From JAUIEH01 sp964483375 (GTDB taxonomy: Bacteria > Pseudomonadota > Alphaproteobacteria > Caulobacterales > Maricaulaceae), in contig CAZABJ010000001.1 of assembly GCA_964483375.1 (NCBI GenBank), positions 1-64,000 of the forward strand: DNA of 64,000 nucleotides, given 5' to 3'. A model generated the notes under the pieces. The model searched no databases, was not told the origin of the DNA, and saw only the letters and a list, made by a program, of their open reading frames with translations. The position numbers and the translations under genes are program-made. This document shows positions 53,401-60,601 of the stretch, piece by piece; within the stretch, counting starts at the first letter, position 1, and each line of letters opens with the position of its first letter.

Positions 53401-53556
53401 AGCCGCATGGTGGTGGGCTTTGTGGTCGTGTTCGGCATGCTCGCCGCGACGCTGATCGGCACCCTTTTCATCCCGGTGCTCTATTACGCGGTTCAAGGGC
53501 TTATCGACCGGGTGACCGGCGCGCGCGCCCAAGCCCCCCAGAGCGCCTCGGCGTAA
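50401..53556 (+). CDS. RND multidrug efflux transporter (AcrB/HAE1 family)
   Basis: A 1051-residue proton-driven drug pump. It has two repeats of six helices and large periplasmic loops. MLSAFFIERPRFAYVIAIITVLGG opens it, and YPNIAPPQVTVNATYPGASAEVVEESVAAIIEEEVNG is the first periplasmic motif. GIVVDDSIVVVENVRR holds the two proton-relay aspartates of helix 4. IGLASKNAILIVEFAKARREAG holds the helix 10 Lys, and MMTALSFIIGVAPLILASGAG the helix 11 Thr. All key relay residues are in place. With the adaptor 6 bases upstream it forms a two-gene efflux operon; substrate range is not deducible. Confidence 0.96.
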   Translation: MLSAFFIERPRFAYVIAIITVLGGLIALNSLPVAEYPNIAPPQVTVNATYPGASAEVVEESVAAIIEEEVNGVDGMTYMSSTSSNDGGYSLTVNFAVGTDADIAAVNVQNRVAIAEARLPQEVRERGVTTRKQSSSILMIISLVSPEGSRDELYLSNYASINLQDRLARIDGVGSVSQFGALDYGMRVWLDPDRLYALDLTAGDIEAAIREQNVLAAAGQIGAPPFDTPPSLQFSLVAEGRLATEAEFNDIIVRSNPNGSVIRLGDVARVELGSQAYSASSRVNNAPAANIAIYQSPEADALAVADLVYEELERLAARFPEGVEHSILYDTTLSVRASVAEVVETLFITFLLVVAVTFFFLADWRATLIPTLAIPVSLVGAFAALFVFGFTINMITLFAIILAIGIVVDDSIVVVENVRRIIDETGQSAPDATRQAMREVTGPVIATTLVLFAVFVPVSFMPGTTGELYRQFAITICAAVGISSVSALTLSPALCASILRPSTEPRGPLRWFTRVVFRARDGYAWAVGKMLRFVAISLAAFAGIAVMTGLMFQSVPTGFLPYEDRGAFFANVQLPDGASLARTEEVTEGIVEDVLAINGVSDVISVSGFSLLSGVASNGALMVITLDHWDDRQTMETLWFRILRQINGRLATNIDAEAFAFPPPPIAGLGMSGGLEAQIQDVEARGAQDLAAAVRGFVFAANDVTRGSTDDPAFDQVFSTFSANNPRISLRVDRERAEVLNVPLAQIFNTLQTYLGSSYVNDFNLFGNVYRVMLQAEAENRDSLEDILRLHVRSNTGAMVPMSALITLEPSLGPLSISRYNQFASASVTGQPAQGVSSGEAIAALERAVEEALPQGYALEWTGSAQQELEAGGLVGLIFALAFIFAYLFLVAQYESWSIPVSVMLSVIVALFGALIPLAVLPFLDNNLYAQIGMIMLIGLASKNAILIVEFAKARREAGLSAREAALEGARLRFRAVMMTALSFIIGVAPLILASGAGASSRMVVGFVVVFGMLAATLIGTLFIPVLYYAVQGLIDRVTGARAQAPQSASA

Positions 53557-53645
53557 GGGACGGCAAGCCCGCGCCCGACCCTGCGACGTTGCGACCGGTG
53601 CGCCATAGCATTGGCCAACGCGCGGAGGCGCGCTAGGTAAGGTGC

Positions 53646-53855
53646 ATGGGGTCTGCGCTTAACATCGCCGTATACGTCTCAATCGGGGTCGTCTTTCTCA
53701 TCCTGGTCGGGGGCATTTACACGCTCTTCCGCGGTGGCGACGTGTCGCGCTCGTATTCCAACAAGCTCATGCGCTTTCGCGTCATCGCCCAATTGGTCGC
53801 CGTGGTGGTTTTGATGACGGCGTTGTGGTGGTTCCGCTCACGAGCCGGCGGCTGA
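53646..53855 (+). CDS. HIG1-domain twin-transmembrane protein
   Basis: A 69-residue protein with two membrane helices (NIAVYVSIGVVFLILVGGIYTLF and IAQLVAVVVLMTALWWF) joined by a basic loop RGGDVSRSYSNKLMRFRV. The N-K-L-M-R-x-R-V loop and the length fit the HIG_1 family, relatives of which assist respiratory complex assembly in mitochondria. In alphaproteobacteria it often precedes the PduO and etfBA genes. The start ATG at 53646 follows TAAGGTGC. It ends 19 bases before pduO. Confidence 0.9.
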   Translation: MGSALNIAVYVSIGVVFLILVGGIYTLFRGGDVSRSYSNKLMRFRVIAQLVAVVVLMTALWWFRSRAGG

Positions 53856-53874
53856 GAGCCCTAAGCGCCCGGCC

Positions 53875-54447
53875 ATGGTCAAACTCAACAAGATTTACAC
53901 CCGAACCGGAGACGACGGTTCAACCGGCCTCGCCACCGGCGCGCGGGTGGAGAAGCACGACCTGCGTGTGACCGCCTATGGCGAGGTGGACGAAACCAAC
54001 GCCTTTGTCGGCTATGCGCGCTTGGCGGTGGCGGACGTTCTGCGCGAAACGTTCGGTCGGATCCAAAACGACTTGTTCGATGTCGGCGCCGATTTGGCCA
54101 CGCCGGGTCCGGATGACGCATTGGCGTTCACCCCGTTGCGCGCGAGCGACGCTCAAGTCGCCTGGCTTGAAAGCGAAATCGACCGGCTGAACGCGGATCT
54201 TGAGCCGCTTAGCTCGTTCATACTCCCCGGCGGGAGCGAGGCGTCCGCGCGGCTCCACCTCGCCCGCACCGTTTGCCGCCGCGCTGAGCGGGCGGCCTGC
54301 GCGCTGTTGGAGCGTGAGCCGGAGGCGGTCAACGGTGCGGCGGTGCGCTACCTCAACCGCCTGTCCGATTTGTTGTTCGTCGCCGCGCGTTGGGTGAACG
54401 ACAAAGGGAACAGCGACACGCTGTGGGTTCCGGGCGAAAACCGCTGA
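53875..54447 (+). CDS. Cob(I)alamin adenosyltransferase (PduO type)
   Basis: This enzyme makes adenosylcobalamin. The 190-residue protein shows the PduO-type features: MVKLNKIYTRTGDDGSTGLATGARVEKHD (ATP site), GEVDETNAFVGYARL, LLFV, RLNADLEPLSSFILPGGSEASARLHLARTVCRRAERAA and AVRYLNRLSDLLFVAARWVN. It probably supplies coenzyme for methylmalonyl-CoA mutase or other B12 enzymes. It lies in a short unit with the HIG1 gene. In many alphaproteobacteria etfB and etfA follow next; here they lie about 9 kb away on the minus strand. Confidence 0.95.
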   Translation: MVKLNKIYTRTGDDGSTGLATGARVEKHDLRVTAYGEVDETNAFVGYARLAVADVLRETFGRIQNDLFDVGADLATPGPDDALAFTPLRASDAQVAWLESEIDRLNADLEPLSSFILPGGSEASARLHLARTVCRRAERAACALLEREPEAVNGAAVRYLNRLSDLLFVAARWVNDKGNSDTLWVPGENR

Positions 54448-54498
54448 CAGCCGGCGTTCGGCGGACGCGCCATGGCGGCGCGCCCGGTCGCGGCGTTT

Positions 54499-54996
54499 CT
54501 AGTCGCCGTTTTGCGCGCTCGCCGCGTTGGGTTTGGACTGCAGGTGGGTGTAGGCGGACAGACCCAGCCGCTCCACGAGCCCCAGCTGGGTCTCCAGCCA
54601 GTCCACATGTTCTTCTTCGTTTTCGAGAATGCGGGCGAACAGGTCGCGGCTGACATAGTCGCGCACGGATTCGCAATGGGCCACGGCGTCGCGCAAGGCC
54701 GGGATGGCGTCGTGTTCGAGCGCCAAGTCGCATTCGAGGATTTCTTTTACGTCCTCGCCGATGCGCAATTTCCCCAAATCCTGGAGGTTCGGCAGGCCCT
54801 CTAGGAACAAGATGCGTTCAATGAGCCAATCCGCATGCTCCATCTCCTCGATGGATTCGCGGTATTCTTTTTCCGCCAGCTCCGAGACGCCCCAATCCTT
54901 CAGCATGCGCGCATGCAGAAAGTACTGGTTGATCGCGGTCAGCTCATTCTTGAGCACGACATTGAGGTGTCGGATGACGTCGGCGTCGCCCTTCAT
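54499..54996 (-). CDS. bfr: Bacterioferritin
   Basis: An iron-storage ferritin of 165 residues that forms a 24-mer with haem. MKGDADVIRHLNVVLKNELTAINQYFLHARML contains the first ferroxidase Glu, and ESIEEMEHADWLIERILFLEGLPNLQDLGKL contains the next Glu/His pair and the haem-ligand Met (about residue 52). ILENEEEHVDWLETQLGL holds the last Glu/His pair. All ferroxidase ligands are present. The sequence is close to the E. coli type, with a polar C-terminal extension. It follows the Bfd gene on the same strand. Confidence 0.97.
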   Translation of the reverse strand: MKGDADVIRHLNVVLKNELTAINQYFLHARMLKDWGVSELAEKEYRESIEEMEHADWLIERILFLEGLPNLQDLGKLRIGEDVKEILECDLALEHDAIPALRDAVAHCESVRDYVSRDLFARILENEEEHVDWLETQLGLVERLGLSAYTHLQSKPNAASAQNGD

Positions 54997-55098
54997 ATCG
55001 GTTCACATCCCCGGCCCGGCGTTGAAGTCTGCCCGAACATAGCGTGCATCGGCGGCGCGTCGAGCCGCGAGGGGGTGCGACCTGTCCGCCGGAGCGCG

Positions 55099-55278
55099 CT
55101 ATTCCGCGGGCACGATGGTGCGGGCGGACATCAGCGCATCGGCGATAAAGGGAACGCATTGTCCGCAGTTCACCTTGGCTCCGTGACAGGCATGCACTTG
55201 GGCCGGCGACCGCGCGCCCTCGGAGATGGCGTCACGAACGCATTTCGTGCGGAGATTGTTGCAAACACAAACGACCAC
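55099..55278 (-). CDS. bfd: Bacterioferritin-associated ferredoxin Bfd
   Basis: A [2Fe-2S] protein of 59 residues that helps release iron from bacterioferritin. VVCVCNNLRTKCVRDAI contains the C-x-C and HGAKVNCGQCVPFIADAL the C-x2-C cluster ligands. The GTG at 55278 is preferred because GAGGAG lies 8 bases upstream; a GTG at 55293 would overlap that site. Its start lies beside a Fur-like sequence, and bfr is 102 bases downstream on the same strand. Confidence 0.94.
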   Translation of the reverse strand: MVVCVCNNLRTKCVRDAISEGARSPAQVHACHGAKVNCGQCVPFIADALMSARTIVPAE

Positions 55279-55305
55279 GGCGTTGCTCCTCACCCGCGAT
55301 AGTGA

Positions 55306-55320
55306 TGCGAGTGATTTGCA
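55306..55320 (-). promoter_or_regulatory. Candidate Fur-type iron box upstream of bfd
   Basis: Read on the minus strand, TGCAAATCACTCGCA has TGC and GCA ends with A/T-rich half-sites, resembling alphaproteobacterial Fur sites of the TGCAAAT-n-ATTTGCA kind. It is placed 28-42 bases before the bfd start, where a repressor would act. The symmetry is imperfect (about five of seven positions per half). Confidence 0.45.
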
Positions 55321-55355
55321 AAGGCAATGCCGAAATGCGGTGCTGCGGCGTTATG

Positions 55356-56156
55356 TCAGCGCGAAGCGAGCGCGCCGGCCAGCGCGGAAATGTCCTGGGC
55401 GGCGGCCGTCTCGGGACGGCGCAAGGCGAGCAGTTCCTGACGCCGGATGGCTTCGCGCACCTGGGGGTCTCGGCGCACGGCGCCGGCCAGCCGCGGTGCG
55501 AAGCCTAAGAAGGACCGGCAAGTCCGCGCCAGCGTGCCCGCTGCGTGTTCCGCCGCGTCGCGATCATCCACGGCGTTGACGGCGACCAGCGGGTCGGCCT
55601 GGGCGTTTGTCGCGCGCAGACGTTTGACGAAGGCGTAAGCGTCGGTGATCGAGGTGGGTTCGTCCTGAACCACCACGAGCACGTCGTCAGCCTCGCTCGC
55701 CAAGCGCATCACCGTGGCGTCGACGCCGGCGGCGAGGTCGAGGATCACGCGGTCATAGGTGAGCGCGAGCGCGGCGAGGCCCGCGCATAATTGGGTCAGG
55801 GCGGCGGTATCGAGATCGGCGAGCCCGCCGTCGCCGGAACGTCCTGGCAAGAGGTCGAACCCGCCGCCGCCCGCGCCCCCGGCCACCGGGGTGACGGCGT
55901 CTTCAAGCGCCACATCCCCGGTGATGGTCGCGGTCAGGTCGTGCTCGGGGCGGAGGCCCAGCTGCACGTCGGCGTTGGCCAGCCCGAGGTCGCCGTCGAA
56001 CAGAAGAACGTTTTCGCCTTCTTGCGCGAGCGCATAGGCGAGCTGCACGGCGAGAAAGGTCTTCCCCACCCCGCCTTTGCCCGAGCCCACCGCCAGCATG
56101 CGCCCGATGGGCGAGCGATTGGGCTCCAAGGCGTCAGGATGCGGCTCGATATACAT
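55356..56156 (-). CDS. MinD/ParA-family ATPase, FlhG-like
   Basis: A 266-residue deviant-Walker ATPase. MLAVGSGKGGVGKTFLAVQLAYALAQEG carries the K-G-G-V-G-K-T motif, LLFDGDLGLANADVQLGL the D-G-D-x-G-x-A-N motif typical of FlhG/MinD, and VILDLAAGVDATVMRLAS the switch-II-like D-x-A-A-G. It lacks an obvious N-terminal DNA-binding domain and C-terminal membrane helix. Its proximity to the flagellar block and its sequence fit FlhG, which limits flagellar number. FlhF, its usual partner, is not visible next to it. MinD or another ParA role cannot be excluded. Confidence 0.83.
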   Translation of the reverse strand: MYIEPHPDALEPNRSPIGRMLAVGSGKGGVGKTFLAVQLAYALAQEGENVLLFDGDLGLANADVQLGLRPEHDLTATITGDVALEDAVTPVAGGAGGGGFDLLPGRSGDGGLADLDTAALTQLCAGLAALALTYDRVILDLAAGVDATVMRLASEADDVLVVVQDEPTSITDAYAFVKRLRATNAQADPLVAVNAVDDRDAAEHAAGTLARTCRSFLGFAPRLAGAVRRDPQVREAIRRQELLALRRPETAAAQDISALAGALASR

Positions 56157-56372
56157 AGGCGGGCTCCGCTCGCGCGTTCTGGCGTCGCCCTGGGTATGGG
56201 CCCGCGCGCGCTAAAACGACGTGAGGGCGAGCGGCCGAATTTCGTTCAAATTTGAGGGAAGGGGGCGGCCCTGACCGGCCAGGCGGGCTGGCTTTTCAGC
56301 GGCGGCCGTCGACGCGTCCGCCCGGCGGCGCTAACTCTGTCGGCCTTCGTTTCTAGCGCGTAACTGCACCCC

Positions 56373-58367
56373 ATGGACGCCGCCGCAGATCTCATTCTCA
56401 CCGCCTCGGCGCTGGTGCTCGCCGCGCTCGCCGCCGCCGCCGCTGGGGCGCGGTTCGGCGCGCCGCTGCTGTTGGTGTTTTTGGCGGTGGGGTTGTTGGG
56501 CGGCGCCGAAGGGCCGGGGGGGATCGTCGTTGATGATCCGGATTTGGCGTTCGCAGCCGCCTCCGCCGCGTTGGCCGTAATCCTCTTGGACGGGGCGTTG
56601 CGAACCCGGCCTGAGACGCTCGCAGAAGGGCTGCGGCCCGGCGCGATGCTGGCCACGCTCGGGGTGTTGGCGACCGCGTCTCTCACCGCGCTGGGGGCGA
56701 TGGCGGCGCTCCGGGTGAGCTGGTGGGAAGCTTTGTTGATCGGCGCGATCGTGTCCTCGACGGACGCTGCGGCGGTGTTTTCGCTGCTCGGCGGAAACGT
56801 GACCCGCGTGCGCGAGCGATTGGCCGCCACGCTGGAAACCGAGTCTGGGCTCAACGATCCCGCCGCGGTGTTCTTGACGATGGCGATCGCAACCGCCTTG
56901 GCTATACCAGGCGGTCTGGGCCCGCTGGGGTTGGCTGGATCCTTGGTCTGGCAGCTTCTGGTCGGCGTCGTCGTCGGCGTCGGCGCGGGCGCGGGCCTGG
57001 CATGGCTGAAACCCCGCATCCGCCTGGCCGCGGGCCTCAAGCCCATCTTGACGCTCGCCGGCGGCCTGTTTGCTTTTGGGTTCGCCCAAACGATCGGCGG
57101 CTCGGGGTTTTTGGCGATTTATCTGGCGGGCCTGGTGCAGGCGCGCGCCGCGCGCGGGGTCGTGGACGCCGAGGCTCGGGCGCTAGACGGGTTTGCCTGG
57201 CTCGCCCAAATCCTTTTGTTTCTGATACTTGGTCTTTTGGCCACGCCCTCGCACCTCATCACCGTGCTCGGCGCGGCGATCGCGATCGCGGTGGTGCTGG
57301 TGTTTGTCGCCCGGCCCATCGCGGTGTTTCTGACGCTCGCCCCGTTCGGCTTTACCTATCGCGAGCGCGGCTTCATCGCCTGGCTCGGCCTGCGCGGGGC
57401 GACGCCGATTTTTCTCGGCCTGGCGCCGGCCGCCATCGGCACGCCGAACGCCAATCTGTATTTTTCGATCGCCGTCGTGGTCGCCGCGATCTCGTTGGTC
57501 GTCCAGGGATGGACGACGCCCTTGGCCGCGCGCCTGTTCGGCGTCGGCGAGGAGGAAGGACCGCAGGCGCTGCGCATGTCGCCGATGCGCTGGGCGGCGG
57601 CGGGGGGCGCGCTACTGGTGACCATCGCAGCCTCAATGTGGCTTGCGCGGGGCGCAGACCTCCCCGCAGCGCAGAGCTGGTCGCCGCAAACTGTGGCCGA
57701 GCTTGAACAAACCCTGGCGCGGAATCCTGACGCCCTCGCAACGCGTCTGCCGCCCGATTGGGAAACGCTTGAGGACGTCGAAACGCGGCAGCGCTTGCTG
57801 ACCGCGACGCTGGCGCCGATCGTTCGGGCGGAAAATGCGCGGATCGAAGCCGAACGCGCCGAGGCTGAACGGTTCGCCGGCGCGGAGGCGTCCGGCGCTC
57901 CGCTCGCCCTGCGAGAACAAGCCAGACGCGACGTGCTCGCCCGCGCCTATGGCGCGCGCTACGACCAACTCGACCAGCTCTTGCGCCGCGTTGACGGCGC
58001 GCCGGTCTCCTTGGCTGTGGGCCATGCCGCGTTGATGACGGACTGGGGGCGCACGCGCGCGGCGCAGGACAACAACGCGGTGTTCGGGCTTCGCGCCCAT
58101 GGCGAGGGCGGCGGAGGCTTTGCGAGCTTGCGCGAAGCGGTCGCCGATTACATCCAGGTGCTCAACACCCACGCCGACTTTGCAGACTTCCGCGCCGCGC
58201 GCGCCCAAGCGCGGGCGGAGGGCCGTCGCGCGAACGGCCTGGAGCTTGCGCCCCATATCGGCGCGTTCGCCGCTGATGGCGACGCGTTCGCTCAGCGCGT
58301 CATGCGCGTTATCGAAACGGCCGACCTTGTGGCGCTTGACGGCGCATCCGCGCAGCCGCCCCGATAA
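56373..58367 (+). CDS. CPA1 cation:proton antiporter fused to a Bax-like glucosaminidase domain
   Basis: A 664-residue fusion. Residues about 1-395 form a CPA1/NhaP-like antiporter with about 12 hydrophobic segments, VSSTDAAAVFSLLGG (Asp131) and ETESGLNDPAAVFLT (Asp162). Residues 405-427 form an extra helix that should lead to the periplasm. Residues about 435-655 match the E. coli Bax layout: LPPDWETLEDVETRQRLLTATLAPIVRAEN, LDQLLRRVDGAPVSLAV, then NNAVFG, EAVADYIQVLNTHADFADFR. The family's A-L-E-S-x-W-G motif reads A-L-M-T-D-W-G (Met555 in place of the catalytic Glu). NhaP2 relatives usually end in a cytoplasmic TrkA_C domain instead. It is divergent from the MinD/FlhG-like gene. Confidence 0.85.
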   Translation: MDAAADLILTASALVLAALAAAAAGARFGAPLLLVFLAVGLLGGAEGPGGIVVDDPDLAFAAASAALAVILLDGALRTRPETLAEGLRPGAMLATLGVLATASLTALGAMAALRVSWWEALLIGAIVSSTDAAAVFSLLGGNVTRVRERLAATLETESGLNDPAAVFLTMAIATALAIPGGLGPLGLAGSLVWQLLVGVVVGVGAGAGLAWLKPRIRLAAGLKPILTLAGGLFAFGFAQTIGGSGFLAIYLAGLVQARAARGVVDAEARALDGFAWLAQILLFLILGLLATPSHLITVLGAAIAIAVVLVFVARPIAVFLTLAPFGFTYRERGFIAWLGLRGATPIFLGLAPAAIGTPNANLYFSIAVVVAAISLVVQGWTTPLAARLFGVGEEEGPQALRMSPMRWAAAGGALLVTIAASMWLARGADLPAAQSWSPQTVAELEQTLARNPDALATRLPPDWETLEDVETRQRLLTATLAPIVRAENARIEAERAEAERFAGAEASGAPLALREQARRDVLARAYGARYDQLDQLLRRVDGAPVSLAVGHAALMTDWGRTRAAQDNNAVFGLRAHGEGGGGFASLREAVADYIQVLNTHADFADFRAARAQARAEGRRANGLELAPHIGAFAADGDAFAQRVMRVIETADLVALDGASAQPPR

Positions 58368-58483
58368 GGCTCCGAAGGCCCCAGAGGGGCCAGGTCAAGC
58401 GAAACGGTATGGCGAGCGCCGGCGCAAAAAATTGGCGGCTCCGCCCCTCCACCCTGACCCGCCATGCCGCGCTGCGTCGGGCC

Positions 58484-60598
58484 CTATACCTGGCCGGCCT
58501 GTTTGAGGCGCGCTTTGGGGTGGATTTCGTTTTGCGACATCACCACCGTGGCGGGGCGGAAGCGTTCGGCCAGGCCGCGAACGAAGGGGCGGGCGAGGGG
58601 GCTTGTGAGCAACACCGGCATGTCGCCCGCGCGCGCGGCGGTCTCAAAGGCGTTGCGCACGGCTTGGACGAAGTCGTGCAGCTGCGAGGGCGCAAGCGCG
58701 AGCTGGCGGTTTTCGCCCTCCCCGACAATGGCTTCAGCGAAGGCCTGCTCCCATTGCGGGGACAGGGTCACCACCGGCAGAGAGCCGTCAGGCCCCTGAT
58801 TGGCCGAGCACAGCTGACGGGCGAGGCGGGCGCGCACATGCTCCACGATCTGCACCAAATCCCGGGTGAGCGAAGCGCCTTCGGCCACGCCTTCCAAAAT
58901 GGCGCCCAAGTCACGGATTGAGACACGCTCGCGCAACAGAGCCTGCAAGATGCGCTGAATGCCCGACCGGGTGATTTGGGACGGGCAGATATCGTCGAGC
59001 AGTTTTTGATGCTCGGGCCCCAGCTCGCTGAGCAAACGTTCGGTCTGCGCGAAACTGAGCAAATCGGCCATGTGTTCTTTGACCACCTCGGTGAAGTGGG
59101 TCACCAAGACGGTGGCGGGGTCGACCACGGTGTAGCCGCGGAAGGTCGCCTCTTCGCGCAGATTCTCGTCGATCCACGCGGCGGGCAGACCAAAGGCGGG
59201 CTCCTTCACATGCTCGCCGGCGAGCTGCACCTGACCGCCGGCGGGGTCCATCGCCAACAACCCGCGCAGGCGCACCTCGCCCTGGCCGGCGTCGATTTCT
59301 TTCACCCGTAAGAGATAGCCCTCCTGCGCCAGCTTCAGATTGTCCAGAAGCCGGACGGAGGGCGTCACAAAGCCGTATTCGGCGGCCAGATTGCGGCGCA
59401 GCGCTTTGATCTGGTCGGTCAGCTTCCGCCCGTCCATTTCGTTGATGAGGGCCAACAGCCCGTAACCCAGTTCGATCTTCAGTTCGTCAATGGCGAGTGA
59501 CGCTGCGATCGGCGGTTCGGCGGGCTCGGCGGCTTCCGCCGCTGCGGCCGCCTCCGCCTCTTCGATCAAGGGAGCCGCTTTCATCTTTTTGTGCAGACGC
59601 CACGCCCCGTACCCCGCCGCCGCGCCGAGCGCGAAAAACGGAAGCGCCGGCATGCCCGGCAACACGCCGGTCACCACGCAAACGCCCGACACCATCGCAA
59701 GGCCCTGCGGATAGCCGGTCAACTGCCCGACAAACGCCTCATCCGCCGCGCCTTCCACGCCGGCCTTGGACACGAGCATGCCCGCAGCGATCGAGATGAC
59801 GAGCGCGGGGATTTGCGACACCAGCCCGTCGCCCACCGTCAGCCGGGTGTAGGCGTCCGCGGCGTCGCCGAAGCTCATCTGGTGTTGGGCCACGCCGATG
59901 ATGATGCCCGCGATCACATTGATGCAGGTGATCATCAAACCGGCCATGGCGTCGCCGCGCACGAATTTCGACGCGCCGTCCATGGCCCCGAAGAAGTTGC
60001 TCTCCGCTTCGAGGTCCTTGCGTCGTTGCTTGGCTTCTTCTTCGTTGATGAGCCCAGAGGAGAGATCGGCGTCCACCGCCATTTGTTTGCCCGGCATGGC
60101 GTCGAGCGTGAAGCGGGCGGCGACTTCCGCGATCCGGCCGGAACCTTTGGTGATCACGACGAAGTTCACGATCACCAGGATTGAGAACACGATGATGCCG
60201 ATGACGAAGTTGCCCTGCATCACAAACGAACCGAACGCGGCGATCACGTCGCCCGCGGCGCGCTCGCCTTCATTGCCGTTGGCGAGGATGAGGCGTGTGG
60301 AGGCGATGTTAAGCCCAAGGCGGAACATGGTCGCGACCAAGAGCACGGTGGGGAAGGCGGTGAACTCCAACGGCCCCTTGATGAACAAGGCCGTCATCAA
60401 CACCAGCACGGAGAACGAAATCGAAAGCGCCAGCGCGAAATCCAACATCCATGTCGGCAGCGGCAGGATCAGCATGACGATGATGGCCATCACGCCAAGC
60501 GCGAACACGATGTCGGTCCGCATCAGCGACTTGCCGAATGCGGCGATGCTGAAGCTCGACGCGTTGGGGGCCGCGGAGGTGGTCGGCGCGTCCGCCAT
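58484..60598 (-). CDS. flhA: Flagellar export gate protein FlhA
   Basis: FlhA forms the export gate ring of the flagellar type III system. The 704-residue protein has seven or eight N-terminal helices, the FHIPEP signature TKGSGRIAEVAARFTLDAMPGKQMAVDADLSSG near residue 140, and a cytoplasmic domain from about residue 345 with LAAEYGFVTPSVRLLDNLKLAQEGYLLRVKEID, FRGYTVVDPATVLVTHFTEVVKEH and LLDDICPSQITRSGIQRILQALLRERVSIRDLGAILEGVAE. The length is normal. It starts 4 bases after flbD on the same strand. Confidence 0.97.
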   Translation of the reverse strand: MADAPTTSAAPNASSFSIAAFGKSLMRTDIVFALGVMAIIVMLILPLPTWMLDFALALSISFSVLVLMTALFIKGPLEFTAFPTVLLVATMFRLGLNIASTRLILANGNEGERAAGDVIAAFGSFVMQGNFVIGIIVFSILVIVNFVVITKGSGRIAEVAARFTLDAMPGKQMAVDADLSSGLINEEEAKQRRKDLEAESNFFGAMDGASKFVRGDAMAGLMITCINVIAGIIIGVAQHQMSFGDAADAYTRLTVGDGLVSQIPALVISIAAGMLVSKAGVEGAADEAFVGQLTGYPQGLAMVSGVCVVTGVLPGMPALPFFALGAAAGYGAWRLHKKMKAAPLIEEAEAAAAAEAAEPAEPPIAASLAIDELKIELGYGLLALINEMDGRKLTDQIKALRRNLAAEYGFVTPSVRLLDNLKLAQEGYLLRVKEIDAGQGEVRLRGLLAMDPAGGQVQLAGEHVKEPAFGLPAAWIDENLREEATFRGYTVVDPATVLVTHFTEVVKEHMADLLSFAQTERLLSELGPEHQKLLDDICPSQITRSGIQRILQALLRERVSIRDLGAILEGVAEGASLTRDLVQIVEHVRARLARQLCSANQGPDGSLPVVTLSPQWEQAFAEAIVGEGENRQLALAPSQLHDFVQAVRNAFETAARAGDMPVLLTSPLARPFVRGLAERFRPATVVMSQNEIHPKARLKQAGQV

Positions 60599-60601
60599 CT
60601 A

